Positions 1-10,064 are shown, counted from the stretch's first letter. The stretch: DNA of 64,000 nucleotides from Trametopsis cervina (GCA_022385755.1 MU278356.1:480589-544588); one strand, 5' to 3'. Notes: generated by a model from the letters alone, not told the origin. Made by a program: numbers and translations.

Positions 1-510
1 CACTTTAGATTGACCATGTGATGGGGTAAGTAGAGAGAACAGAGGTTTATTACGCAGTGTAAGTATAGGTTTGTTACTGAGTTACCAGATGTTGTTATCA
101 GGTAACAAAACATTATTGAATTAGTGATAAGGAGTTGTTGTCAAGTAAGTAGGAGTTGCTACTATATAAGTAAGGATTGTTATCAGGTAATTAAAGATTG
201 TTACTGAATAAGTAAAAGATGTTACCAACTAGTCAATAGCAAATCAATCTATGCTAAAGAGTAAGCAATACTTGTTACACTGTAACAGAGTAACTGAAAG
301 TTATTATCAGGTCTGTAGAGGTTGTTACCAGGTAAGTATGGGTAGTTACCAAGTAAGTGGATATTGTTACACAGTAATCAAGGATAGTTACTAAGTAAGT
401 AAAAATGGTTATGAAGTAAGTAAGAGTGAATATCAAGTAAGTAGTAGTTGTTAATAAGTAAGTATATAGAGTAAGTAACATCTGTTACTGGATAAGTAAT
501 GACTACTTAC
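1..510. repeat. 21-bp minisatellite built on GTTACY(A/C)AGTAAGTA
   Basis: Units such as TTGTTACCAGGTAAGTA recur about every 21 bases with much drift. Translated, they give a 7-residue period (TYLVTIF-like), which is a by-product and not a protein. The same array lies inside elements A, B and C, and related GTAAC/GTTAC motifs occur in the fold-back element at 20.4 and 21.8 kb. It is not a telomere: no TTAGGG-type unit is present. Confidence 0.85.
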
Positions 511-652
511 CAAAATAGGCGCCCGTATTTGACCCCTCCAGAACGTACCCATGGTATAGTACACCCTGTTAGTATCAACACTAACAGTATGGCTTCAAAA
601 TTGAAGTCACTAGAGCTAAAATAAACTTGCCCAAATGCGGAAATATGGCTCT

Positions 653-660
653 CAATTTTG
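653..660. other. 8-bp target-site duplication of the KDZ element, left copy
   Basis: The octamer CAATTTTG directly precedes the KDZ terminal repeat. Its reverse complement CAAAATTG (9,378-9,385) directly precedes the second copy of the same terminal repeat. When the segment between elements A and B is turned back, the two octamers become direct repeats around one intact element, as a target duplication should be. Zisupton/KDZ-type elements are, to my knowledge, associated with 8-bp duplications. Confidence 0.8.
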
Positions 661-1340
661 CACCTGGACCGCCCACATCACTAAACTAATAAGGATGTCC
701 ATCTGGGCCGATGGACAAGCTAACACGCATGTAAGCCGCACGTCCCACATCCTGCCGGTTAAATGCTGGGCTTAGTGAGTTTGTACCAATAGAGGTAGGT
801 GCTCAAGCGCTGTCTGTGGCCGGCACAGAGGTTGTTTGTCAGAGTCACGTGTCGCTGTATATGGTAGTGCCCATCAATGAACTATGTTATGTGCGCCCTC
901 TCTGATGTAGTGTGACATGGTGCGCGCGCGCGCCCGCCATCTGCCTGCCCCCGCCTCTTGTTCGCGCGCTTTCCCCCATCAATAATGAGTGGTGCCATGT
1001 TCTAGCCCCACTCCCCTGGCGCTCTGCCCCTTCTCCCATCAGCACACGTATCTCCCCCATCAATACTGAGTGGTGCCATGTTCTGGCCCGTCCCCTTGAT
1101 GTTCTCCGCCTTTCCCGCCGTCTTCTCGCCCCTCCCATCAATACTGAGTGCTGTCCCGTCCCCTTGATGTCTTCCGCCTTCTTCGCCGTCCCCTCGTCAC
1201 CTCCCATCAATACTGAGTGCACGCCCGCTCCCTTGACGCCCTCCGCCTTCTACGCCCGTCCCTTGATGTCCCGTCGCCTCCCATCAATACTGAGTGGTGT
1301 CCCGTCCCCTTGATGCCCCCCGCCTTCTTCGCTGTCCCTT
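661..1340 (+). repeat. Left terminal repeat of the KDZ transposon
   Basis: About 680 bp, starting CACCTGGACCGCCC, almost identical to 9,386-10,064. I saw only a few differences, for example one base in the ATCTGGGCCG/ATCCGGCCG segment. The sharp start at both copies and the matching octamers next to them mark this as the element terminus. The two copies are now direct repeats; the inferred original orientation was inverted. The inner half is GC-rich and carries iterated CCCATCAATACTGAGTG motifs. Confidence 0.85.
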
Positions 1341-1850
1341 CGTCATCGATAGCCGCTCCTCTGATGCAGTCTGTCTTCTCCACCACGCTCACTGTCCCCT
1401 TATCACCTCCCCTCAATGCTGAGTAATATCTTGTGCTCGACGCCCTCTATCAATCATTCCCGCCATCCCCTCCTTGCCATCTAACACTAATGGGTGGGGC
1501 CTCGCTGCTCTGACACTGTCTATCCCTGCCGCCTTCCCTCGTTGCCTCCCATCAAGAGTCAGCGGCGACGCCCTCCGCCCCATATCGGTTCCCATCAAGA
1601 GTGAGTGGGGCTATGGTCTGGACCCCTCCGCTGACGTGCTCTCAGCTTCCTCTTATCGCTTCCCATCATGCTGCGGTCTGGACTGCTCTCTTTTTCGCTT
1701 CCGCCAAACTCTGCTCGCTTCGCCTTAGTGCCCTGCGCCCACACAGATTCCTACACGTTAGCGGGGCCACGGTCTGGACCACTGCCTTAAAGCCGCGTGC
1801 CCTCACCTTCTCTCTGCCTTCTCCCATCAAAAGCAAGATGGCACCATAGC
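970..1850. repeat. Subterminal GC-rich repeats, CCCATCAATACTGAGTG and CCCATCAAGAGTGAGTGG types
   Basis: The motif CCCATCAATACTGAGTG recurs at irregular spacing (near 979, 1,054, 1,134, 1,203 and 1,280), usually followed by GTGYCCCGTCCCCTTGATG. Further inward the unit changes to CCCATCAAGAGTGAGTGG. A second, partly diverged set lies at 9,694-10,400. Arrays of short motifs just inside transposon ends are often transposase-binding sites; that role is inferred. The open frames across this region on both strands follow the repeat and look non-coding. Confidence 0.7.
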
Positions 1851-1982
1851 TGCCTGCCTTCCCGATGCCGTCCTTGCGCGTCCTGTACGCTAACGTACTT
1901 GTAACATGTCGTCATTGTGTAGCTTACAGTAGATGAGAAAATAGGATTGCTTCAATATAATCTAAGTACAAGCGCGACAACA

Positions 1983-3761
1983 TCAAACCGCCAGGCCCGC
2001 CGAGCTCTTTTTATTCTTGCGAGGGCCGCGCGGTTTACCTTTGTCAGAGCGTTCCTTGCGCGGTTTCTTGGAAACGAGCTCCGTGGTGCCGACGGAGAAA
2101 ATCGCGGTGTCGAAGCCTCGCTTGTCCCCTGCGGAGGCGGCAGACTCGGTGGCGGCACCAGAGGCAGAGGGAACAACAATCGCGCTGTTGATGACGAGAG
2201 GGCTACTTGGCTGAGGCAATGCTGAGGTTGATAAGGATGCAGCAGGGGGAGTTAAGGCGATAGGTGTCATAGAAGAGACGGGCGCGGCATCTGCAGCAGA
2301 GACAGCATCCGGGGATGCAGCGAGAGTAGGAGCGGCGGTGGCAGAGGCCGCATCCGGGGATGCAGCGAGGGTAGGAGTGGCGGTGGCAGAGGCCGCAGAG
2401 GGATCTGTGGAGGCGGTCGCCTTGTCTGAAACCTGATCGGCGCGGGATGCTGCAGCCTCCGCGCGTTGTCGCTGCCATGTCTCGAGATCGGCCGGCGACA
2501 GACGACGAAACCGTGTAGCTCCAGACTCCCATGCGTGGAAGAGCGTATCGAGCTCAACACGAGAGCCGACATTGCCGGGTGACGTGAATGTCTTGAGCGG
2601 CCAGTTCTCGAGGATGATGCCGAACTTGTTAGTGATGTGAACGTCGAAGTCGCGATAGTACATGCGGGCGACCTTGTCAGGGCGCGCAATGAGTTCTGCA
2701 AAGGAATCAATGAGATTCAATGTATAATATGTCATCAAGCAACTACTCACGGAGTTTCTCAAAGATCAACTGAGCGGTCTTTTGCTTCAACATCAGAAGC
2801 TTGTTCTGATAGTTGGTCACAGTTCCTGGTGCAGTGTAGATTAGCATGTTGAAGGCGGTATCCTTGAAAGCCCGTCGTACCTTCCATACCACTCAATAAG
2901 AAACACTCCATCTGCGCCGCGTACTGCGCGGTCGACACCTTGAATTGCATCTGGAAATGCTCGTCGAGCCGATCGCTTGTGCTCCATGCAAACGGTAGCA
3001 TGAATGAAGATGACTGGGATCGCGCGCCGACAATCAGGATCTCAACACCAGTCCTATGGTGGAGGTTTTCAAGCTGGGCAAACCGTCAGTTGACTAACAT
3101 TTTTGATGGGCATGACACTCACCTGCGTGTTGATACTCGCCATGGTACCGCGAACGTCGTGGTACGCGTTGATGGCAACGTTGTGCGTCGCTGTATTCTT
3201 CATCTCACGGACCTCCTCGAGCTTCTCTAACGCGCCCGCTGTGACCTCCATCTGCTCCGCTTTCGACATCTCGTTCCATTCCACACGTAGCGCCTTCACG
3301 AGGGCGGGTGCTTTGACACGCGGACTGCCCACAGGAAGAGCTGAGATGTGATCACAGTAAGTGGTCTCGTTGCCCGTTATTGAAAGTAGTTACTGACCGT
3401 CGTTATGGGCCTTCACTTTCATCGATACAAACGCGTTCCAACTACTCCCGCGACGCGCCTTCTTCTGTTTACCTGAGCGTTGAAGGAGATACTCGTACCA
3501 GTAATGTACGGTGTGCTTCCCCATGTCTTTATGCAGCCTCTCGGCTATCTTCCAAACATCGTGCAAGGCATCCGTGACCTTACTGTTGAGTTCTTCTTTC
3601 CTATGCTTCATGATGTCCGCAGCTGCTTTCTTCTCTGCAGGGGTTGTCGCCTGTGCGGTCTTCTTCTTTCGCGTACGGGTCCGCCATGGCAGGTGCGACA
3701 TGGTGCTGCGCATTTTGCGCGCCTGGCTGAGGTAGCGGTCGTCGGAAGCGGAGAATGGCAT
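1983..3761 (-). CDS. KDZ-associated accessory protein X with HMG-box-like N-terminal region
   Basis: Multi-exon gene with ATG at 3,761. The first exon has a basic N-terminus (residues about 25-55 rich in K/R), then a stretch SSWNAFVSMKVKAHND that continues after an intron with a PALVKALRVEWNEMSKAEQM segment. This spacing (NAF...W..M...E) resembles an HMG box. A middle exon (about 2,759-3,060) reads VEILIVGARSQ...FMLPFAWST. A later exon near 2,590-2,690 carries MYYRDFDVHITNKFGI...ENWP followed by a GSRVELDTLFHAWESG segment. The tail is low complexity (SAASATA repeats) and ends in a basic KKPRKERSDKGKPRGPRKNKK nuclear-localisation-like run. I recognise it only as a recurrent Agaricomycete hypothetical family. 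It lies inside the KDZ element, so a role in transposition or element chromatin is inferred. Confidence 0.6.
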
Positions 3762-3924
3762 GCTGTTGGAAAAGACGAAGGTTAGGCTACTTACCTACGT
3801 GTACTGAGTCTTATATGCTGACATGGATTTTCTCAGAGTCAACAAGGTCACATGCATTGCCACAGAACCGCGGACACAAACAGGATGGAAGCGAAAAACA
3901 TCATACCTACGCATGAGCCATCAT

Positions 3925-5292
3925 TCAAAATCTGTTGAATTTGCGGATCCTTGAAGAATGCCCGACAGGTGGATCGATCTCCTCCCAAACCCACCGCGCT
4001 TCCTGATCTGAGAGCTCGTGCGCGATTGCGACGACAAACTGTTCAACGTCGGAGGAGGCCCGAACTGCGGTGTGAATTGATCCAATGAGCAAGTCGTCGA
4101 AACCCCACGCATCGGCGAAGCGGTTGAAACGGCGGCCAAGTGAGGGGACGCGTGTGGTGGGCTTCGGAGGGGGCTCGTACAGTGCCGCGCGGATGTTTCC
4201 GTGGGAGTCGCGCTGATTCCAGAAGACTCGACGATTGTTGACAGCATGAACTTCAAGAGCTGTCAGAGCAAGTATTTTCATCAATTGAGATGTGCTTACC
4301 ACGATGACGAGCACTGCTGGACAAGCCACCAGCATTGGTGTCTTGAGTATGCGTCCGTGTGCGTCTCCTTGTCATGGGCCCGACAGCTTGCACGTTATTG
4401 TCCTCGGGAATGGTCACCACGCGGGGGGGTTCTTGATGCGCTGTCTCCGCCGGACTTCCGGCGTGAGCTTGAGATGCGTTGGTGTACGTTTGAGGGGCTG
4501 GAACATGAGAGGACGATACTGTAGCCGACAGAACCTGTGATATTGACAATTAAGTGTGATCAGTGCTGTGTCAGTGTATGTTCATACCGAAGAAGGACGC
4601 ACGGGAGATGGTGACGCCGCAGGGGATTGGGTGATTTGAATCCTGGAGACACTCTCTGTAAATGCCTCATAGTCGGCGGCGTACTGAGTATGCAACGCCA
4701 GATCTCTACCCTCCAACAGGGCGGCTTTGATTGCTTGAGCCAAGGACTCAGTGCGCCTGTATTCTGTCTTCGCGGGACCCTCGAGAAAAGGCTTGACATC
4801 ATTCCTAATAGACGCTGTTAGTAGTACAGAGAACTGCAAATGCACCGACATACCACTTTGAACTGATGAAACGGACTCCACCGGTGCCTTTCACAACAGT
4901 GTAGTACGATCACGATCGAGTCATGTGGTAGTTGCAGCTATCGAATGTTGCGATCTCGTCGATGCGACGAAGTTGCTCCTCGCGGTCTAGATGAGTGATG
5001 GCGCAGATGAACCTGCGCAGAGGGCTGAATGCCCTAACGTCGTAGTCATTTGCACAGAATAGCGACAAGGGGAACACGCTGTCAGTGACTTGAGCTTGCA
5101 AACTGCGCCAGCTGTGGATGAAACGTGAGCCAAGTGAGCAATCACTGCGGCTGGATCGTGAAGAGCTATTGCGCACTTGCTGTAGCTGTGAAGGCCGTCT
5201 AGTCCGCCACCACCAATCACGAGAACTTGTAGGCTATCGAGAGGCGTAGCCTGGCCCATGTATCGTTGCCTGGTCTGACGTGTATTCGACAT
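3925..5292 (-). CDS. KDZ-associated accessory protein Y, unknown function
   Basis: Multi-exon minus-strand gene, ATG near 5,292 (MSNTRQTRQRYMGQATPLDS), oriented divergently from the transposase 5' exons 215 bp away. Later segments read FPLSLFCANDYDVRAFSPLRR, then a Q/S/P-rich middle (PAASPSPVRPSS, about 4,585-4,640), and a C-terminal part with VHAVNNRRVFWNQRDSHG, PSLGRRFNRFADAWGFDDLL and HELSDQEARWVWEEIDPPVG. The end is at 3,925. I see no catalytic motif and do not recognise the family. One join near 4,900 may contain a frame problem (a TGA follows HMTRS), so I cannot tell whether the copy is intact. Position inside the KDZ element suggests an element-encoded accessory role. Confidence 0.5.
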
Positions 5293-5507
5293 GTTGAGAA
5301 CTGAGCGAGGCTGTGGACAGGTGAAGCGATAAGTGGTGCAAGCGTAACTTGGCTCATTAGCGTTCTTCAATCGCCAATGCGTGCATGCAGCTGAGCGCCC
5401 CGCCAACCTTGCATCCTCTCGTTTAGCTCCTGTCCCTACTCTCTACTCGCACACGCACGCATTCATCTGAAGCCGTAAGCACAGTCCAACAAGTCCTTAT
5501 AACGAGT

Positions 5508-6053
5508 ATGCGTAGAGTCCAAACGACAAAAGGGGGCAGTTCAAGGCTCGTGAACAAGACGAGACTTGTTCAATCAGCCCGAGTGCAAGATGTCCACCCA
5601 ACGGCGCGCGGGCTCCGTCGAGGCGTTGCGCAGCAACTCGGACATAGGAAAATTGAAGAAGATCGGATGCAGACGCAAGAGCGCATTGCGCATGCCATAG
5701 CAGGTAAGGGGGGAACACGGCTGGACTCACCATGTTTCCATATATTTTAACGAATACCTCCTTCAGCCCTCACCGCAGAATAACGCCAAGTTCTTATGGA
5801 TAATGAACTTGTCGAGCCAGAGGAGCCGCAAGTGGTGACATTGGACATAAACATGGAAGGCAACGAGGACGAAGCTTGGGTCGATGTGAAAGCGGATGCT
5901 GAGGAGCTAGGAGTGCAGGAGACCTTCATCGATGCTATGCAGCATATGAGTCGGTGAGTACACATACCATTACATGGAATACTCACTCAGACCTCATGAT
6001 ATGTGTGTAGCTGGAACGGCCGTTGGCGACGAGTAGGGCAAGCCAAGACTTGG
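5508..6053 (+). pseudogene. 5' exons of the split KDZ transposase gene
   Basis: Plus-strand exons upstream of element A. A basic first segment (VAQQLGHRKIEEDRMQTQER, about 5,628-5,690) precedes an intron beginning GTAAGG. An acidic exon follows (MDNELVEPEEPQVV, then DEAWVDVKADAEELGVQETF, 5,794-5,955), then a GTGAGT intron ending TGTGTAG. The last exon (6,012-6,053) reads WNGRWRRVGQAKTW and stops at ACTTGG. The catalytic part at 13,344 resumes, on the other strand, with the same ACTTGG followed by RTKVTRQQEAW. Joined, they give AKTW-RTKVTRQQEAW without a frame change, as expected for the region before the CxC cluster in KDZ proteins. The reading frame across the first intron is unclear, so a second lesion is possible. 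Confidence 0.55.
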
Positions 6054-6344
6054 GTGAGCAGGCCAGCAAGTGGCAGGTTACGATTCCTGAGGTCTTTATA
6101 TGTTCTAAAATATATGCAATACATCAAGCAACTGGTTTTATTTAGAAAGCAGCAACTTTTCTGCTTTTTTCATGGACTCAAATGATCTGATAGTGAAAAA
6201 ACACACTTCATATAATGTTGTTACCCACTATCAAAGTAATTTGAAAGGTCACACAACTATAACTCATAAAGGACTTTGAAGACTGTTTAAAATTTATGAT
6301 AATTTTTTGAACTTGATTTAAGACTTTACTTTCAATTTATATGG

Positions 6345-6740
6345 TGTGGGAAAAGACTTCCCAATGTGGAAAATGTGTACTTATGTAATCTGATGTCACT
6401 ACTACAAACAGTTTTACTGTAGTTATATTATTAAGCTCAAAAAGTACAAAATATGGCCAAAACATCGGATTTTAAGAGTGTCATAACATTAGAGGTGCAA
6501 ATGAAGATGTATAAATGGCTCTATAGGCTGTCCAGAATTTAAAGTGATTTTTCTAGATTTTTCTGGATTTTATTTAAGGATCTACAGTTAAATTATAGAT
6601 CGTGGGAAACCCACTTCCAAATGTGGAAAACGTCCGCTTAGCTAATCTGATGTCATTACTGTAAACAGTTTTGCTGTAGCTGCATTATTGAGCTCAGAAA
6701 GTGCAAAATACTGCCAAAACATCGAAATTGAAGCCATATT
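6345..6740 (+). repeat. Internal tandem module of the A-family
   Basis: Two consecutive copies start with GTGGGAAA near 6,347 and 6,602 and share CTTCCMAATGTGGAAAA, TAATCTGATGTCA, AACAGTTTT(A/G)CTGTAG and ATTATTRAGCTCA. A third, more diverged copy lies at 8,134-8,260. The same module recurs in D (9,000 and 9,250) and C (16,320 and 17,330). The family therefore grew by internal duplication. Confidence 0.7.
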
Positions 6741-6869
6741 TCCGCATTTGGGCAAGTTTATTTTAGCTCTAGAGACTTCCATTTTTAAGCCATACTGTTA
6801 GTGTTGATACTAACAGGGTGTAGTATACCATGGGTACCTTCTGGAGAGGTCAAATATGGGCGCCTATTT

Positions 6870-7130
6870 TGGTCAGTAAGCATTGCTTATCCAGTAACAA
6901 ATGTTACTTACCCCATTCACTTATTTGTAACCAATTGTATTCACTTAGTAACCAATGTTACTTACCCAGTAACAATGTCTACTTACTTGGTAACAATATT
7001 TACTTACTCAGTGAAAATCTTTATCTACTTGATAACAATATTTACTTACTTGGTAACACACTTTACTTACCCACTAACAACTTCTACTTAATCAATAACA
7101 ACTCCTTATTATCAATTCACAGTTCAGTAG
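6870..7130. repeat. 21-bp minisatellite inside element A
   Basis: Units such as TTTACTTACTTGGTAACAATA recur with a 21-bp period, the same array as at 1-510 and 14,980-15,240. The hexamer ACTTGG, which also flanks the insertions of A and B, occurs inside some units. Confidence 0.85.
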
Positions 7131-7283
7131 CAATGTCTGTTGACTCAGGAATAAATATTTGTTATCAGGTAACAAAATGATATTAGTCTTTAGCAACTTG
7201 TATTTACTTACTTCATGATATTTCTATTGAACTTTGACAATGCTTCATGGTATACTGTATTAAAGCAAATAGTAATGATATAT

Positions 7284-7355
7284 GCCTTGGTAGCTTAGTG
7301 GTAGTGTTGTTCATTTTACTACTGAAAGCCTTGGGTTCAATCTCTGCCGGTGGCA
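7284..7355 (+). other. tRNA-like Pol III promoter module 1
   Basis: 72 bases beginning GCCTTGGTAGCTTAGTGG, which contains a good A box (TAGCTTAGTGG), and ending with a B box (GGGTTCAATCTC) followed by GCCGGTGGCA. The length equals a tRNA. About five of seven acceptor pairs form, but the T stem is poor, so this is a degenerate tRNA-derived sequence and not a functional tRNA. No T-run follows directly. The mirror copy is at 14,753-14,824. Confidence 0.65.
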
Positions 7356-7569
7356 AATTTGCTTCCATTGAGTGTCAGCAATATTATGTCTTTAACTTTC
7401 GAGTAAATGGGCGTCTAAAATTACTCCTCTGTTCGTTGGTTAATCATGCTTCCTTGCAGTGTCCTGATTGGCTTAGAGCTGATGTTGCCCATGGTGCACT
7501 TTTGCTGAACCACATAGTGTCTAAACTAATCTGTGGATACTGGATTAGATCTGTAACATTTCTCAACAT

Positions 7570-7641
7570 GCCCTGATGGTGTAGTGGTATAAGTGTTGGC
7601 TTTGCAATTATCTGCTGCTGGTTCAATTCCTCTGCAGGCCC
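7570..7641 (+). other. tRNA-like Pol III promoter module 2 with T-run
   Basis: 72 bases starting GCCCTGATGGTGTAGTGG, with an A box (TGGTGTAGTGG), an anticodon-like loop CTTTGCAAT, a B box (GGTTCAATTCC) and an end CTGCAGGCCC followed by TTTTT, a Pol III terminator. Acceptor pairing is weak. Two such modules 286 bp apart in the same orientation suggest a tRNA-derived SINE captured by, or ancestral to, the element. The mirror copy is at 14,467-14,538. Confidence 0.65.
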
Positions 7642-8764
7642 TTTTTCCCTTGGGCCGGATTGTGTTTTAGATAAGCTCTCTTTCTCACATTTCTAGTTTA
7701 ACTTGTGCGCTAATCGTTTCTGTCTAAATATGAGGTAATTCTGCTTACTTTCTGCTTACTGAGGCTGCTCTGATTGGCCAGCATTGTTGGTGGCAAGGCT
7801 TTATTTGGCCCTTTTTGGCTGTTTTCGCTAAAATCAGCTGTAGAGCCACCAATAAAATCTGGAAAAATCTGGAAAAATCTTCAGAAAATCAGGAAGAATT
7901 GGAAACCCCCGCTCACACAGTCACATGACTTTCCCACGATCATGTGATCTCAAAAACTGTCTTCTTTTGCTGGAAAATGTACAGAATGACTTATACAAAG
8001 CTGAATAAAATGTATTAAAATCTGCTAAAATCAAAATATATTATGTAATGCACATCAGCATGTACCTGAGATGTCATTTGGCCCTCATATATTATGTATT
8101 AAGCAAAGGCCATACATATACAGGTATAGACAGACTGTGAGAGTTTACCTTCCCAAAATGGAAGGTGTGCGCTTATCTAATCTGATCCTCCCACCATGCA
8201 CAGCATTGCTGTAGCTGCATTATTAAGTTCAGAAAACACAAAATACTCGAAAAGCATAGGCAATATAAGTTTCCAAAGTCTATAGAACAGCACTGAGGCA
8301 TGAAATATGCTTCAAATGAGAGGGGCTCTTTAATATAAATGTTTTATAAGCCAAACCGGGTCCCATCAAAGTTGGGCGCTTATTTCCCAAAAAGGACATA
8401 TGTGTTTCTCACTTTCTGCTCTCAATTCTGCATAGTTTCCTTAATAAAGGTGACCACAGTGTAGCCTAATGTCATGGCTACATGTGGATATACACATTAC
8501 TGGGAAACTTTGGGATGGGGAGGCTGTAAAAATCGAGGAAGTTTTGTAGTCTCAAATAAGCGCCCAACTACAGAAAATGGTAATGAGTCAATAACTGCTA
8601 CTAATGCCATCAAAAGCATACAATATGATAACAAAAGACACATATAAAAGTGTATTCAAACAAAATTCCCACGCATTGGGGACAAAAAGCGTCACATCTC
8701 GCAGAACCCCAATATGCCAGACGTTACTGGAACGATTCTTTTCTTCGTACCTCAGGAATCGTAA

Positions 8765-9385
8765 CTAATGAACTACTTGGGTTTATGAAGCAGTAACTTT
8801 TCTGCTTCTTTGACTGGTACAAAGGGCCAAAAAATGAGAAAACACTTCAATCAAATAATACTGTAGACTACATAACAGCTGATGATTATATATGCGCTAA
8901 AATGACATATAAAGGGCTCTGAAGACTGTTTAAAATTTTATCATGATTTTTCAGATTTTCCTGAATTTTATTTGAGACTTTACAATCAATTTAAGGACTG
9001 TGGGAACAAGCTTTCTTAATGTGGAAACATTTGCTTATGTAGTCTGATGTCACAAATACAAACAGTCTTGCTATAACTATATTATTAAGCTCAGACAGCA
9101 GAAAACAATACCAAAACATCACATTTTGACAGGTCTGACAACTCTAGAAGTGCAAATGAAGACATGTGAATGACTCCATAATCTGTACAAAATTCAATGT
9201 AAATTTTCCGAATTTTTCTGGATTTTATTTGGGGCTCTACAGTCAATTTATTAACCGTGGGAAAATAGGTTACAAAAGGGGAAAACGTCCGCTTAGCTAA
9301 TGTGATGTCATGGCTACAAACAGTTTTGCTCTAGCTGCATTATCAAGCTCAGAAAGTGCAAAATACTGCCAAAACATCAAAATTG
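8765..9385 (+). mobile_element. Displaced part of element E/D
   Basis: Aligns with the left part of element A from about 6,115 to 6,750 (for example AACTTTTCTGCTT and the GTGGGAAA module), with clear divergence. It lacks the terminal TACGATTCC motif. It ends at CAAAATTG (9,378-9,385), the inverted copy of the octamer at 653-660. Turned around, it continues element E beyond the KDZ insertion. Near its left end, ACTTGG (8,775-8,780) matches the hexamer flanking A and B. Confidence 0.75.
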
Positions 9386-10064
9386 CACCTGGACCGCCCA
9401 CATCACTAAACTAATAAGGATGTCCATCCGGCCGATGGACAAGCTAACACGCATGTAAGCCGCACGTCCCACATCCTGCCGGTTAAATGCTGGGCTTAGT
9501 GAGTTTGTACCGATAGAGGTAGGTGCTCAAGCGCTGTCTGTGGCCGGCACAGAGGTTGTTTGTCAGAGTCACGTGTCGCTGTATATGGTAGTGCCCATCA
9601 ATGAACCATGTTATGTGCGCCCTCTCTGATGTAGTGTGACATGGTGCGCGCGCGCGCCCGCCATCTGCCTGCCCCCGCCTCTTGTTCGCGCGCTTTCCCC
9701 CATCAATAATGAGTGGTGCCATGTTCTAGCCCCACTCTCCTGGCGCTCTGCCCCTTCTCCCATCAGCACACGTATCTCCCCCATCAATACTGAGTGGTGC
9801 CATGTTCTGGCCCGTCCCCTTGATGTTCTCCGCCTTTCCCGCCGTCTTCTCGCCCCTCCCATCAATACTGAGTGCTGTCCCGTCCCCTTGATGTCTTCCG
9901 CCTTCTTCGCCGTCCCCTCGTCACCTCCCATCAATACTGAGTGCACGCCCGCTCCCTTGACGCCCTCCGCCTTCTACGCCCGTCCCTTGATGTCCCGTCG
10001 CCTCCCATCAATACTGAGTGGTGTCCCGTCCCCTTGATGCCCCCCGCCTTCTTCGCTGTCCCCT
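9386..10064 (+). repeat. Right terminal repeat of the KDZ transposon, now in direct orientation
   Basis: Almost identical to 661-1,340, again starting CACCTGGACCGCCC right after the octamer. Identity stops near 10,064 (GCTGTCCC), after which both copies continue with related but different GC-rich repeats. In the inferred pre-inversion layout it was the opposite end of the element, in inverted orientation. Confidence 0.85.

Larger units (their letters stand above)
1..660 (-). mobile_element. Part of AT-rich non-coding element E/D, cut by the KDZ insertion
   Basis: This stretch matches element B from about 14.9 to 15.4 kb. Shared landmarks are the stretch GGCGCCC...TATTTGACC, the CATGGTATA...ACACCCTGTTAGTATC segment and the stretch AAATGCGGAAATATGGCT. 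The match is diverged, so this is an older copy than A or B. It stops exactly at the octamer CAATTTTG (653-660), where the KDZ terminal repeat begins. Its continuation is found, inverted, at 8,765-9,385. No coding potential is visible; the open frames come from a 21-bp minisatellite. Confidence 0.8.
661..6053. mobile_element. KDZ transposon, left portion (terminal repeat, two accessory genes, transposase 5' exons)
   Basis: The order is terminal repeat, GC-rich subterminal repeats, two genes on the minus strand (1,983-3,761 and 3,925-5,292), then the 5' exons of the transposase gene on the plus strand. The transposase side is cut at ACTTGG (6,048-6,053) by element A. The other portion is 9,386-13,344, inverted. 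Together they give an element of about 9.3 kb with divergent transcription of transposase and accessory genes. Confidence 0.75.
6054..8764 (+). mobile_element. AT-rich non-coding transposon A, inserted in the KDZ transposase gene
   Basis: Left boundary GTGAGCAGG...GGCAGGT, then TACGATTCCTGAGG (6,079-6,092); right boundary CCTCAGGAATCGTA (8,750-8,763), an inverted repeat of the left motif. The host hexamer ACTTGG precedes it at 6,048. The interior has no credible gene. It holds three copies of a roughly 120-bp module (near 6,345, 6,602 and 8,134), a 21-bp minisatellite and two tRNA-like modules. Element B is the same sequence inverted (positions p and 22,108-p correspond). I saw no differences wherever I compared them. 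Confidence 0.85.

Noticed and set aside
1..510. Possible telomere or subtelomeric repeat at the window edge
   Set aside because: The array unit is a 21-bp GTTAC/GTAAGTA minisatellite that also occurs inside elements A, B and C; no TTAGGG-type repeat.
887..1313. Open frames on both strands in the KDZ end (repeated at 9,611-10,037)
   Set aside because: They follow the short GC-rich repeats and lack introns or recognisable motifs; conserved between copies only because the DNA is.
661..5292. A TET/JBP dioxygenase gene, which accompanies some mushroom KDZ elements
   Set aside because: Neither accessory gene shows the HxD...H iron-binding pattern or other double-stranded beta-helix signature that I can see.
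6801..7180. Two overlapping open frames of about 100 residues (mirrored at 14,928-15,307)
   Set aside because: They read through the minisatellite and give a 7-residue periodic peptide in more than one frame; no family features.
7247..7576. 109-residue open frame in element A (mirrored in B)
   Set aside because: It crosses tRNA-like module 1 and has no conserved features; identity between A and B is at DNA level throughout.
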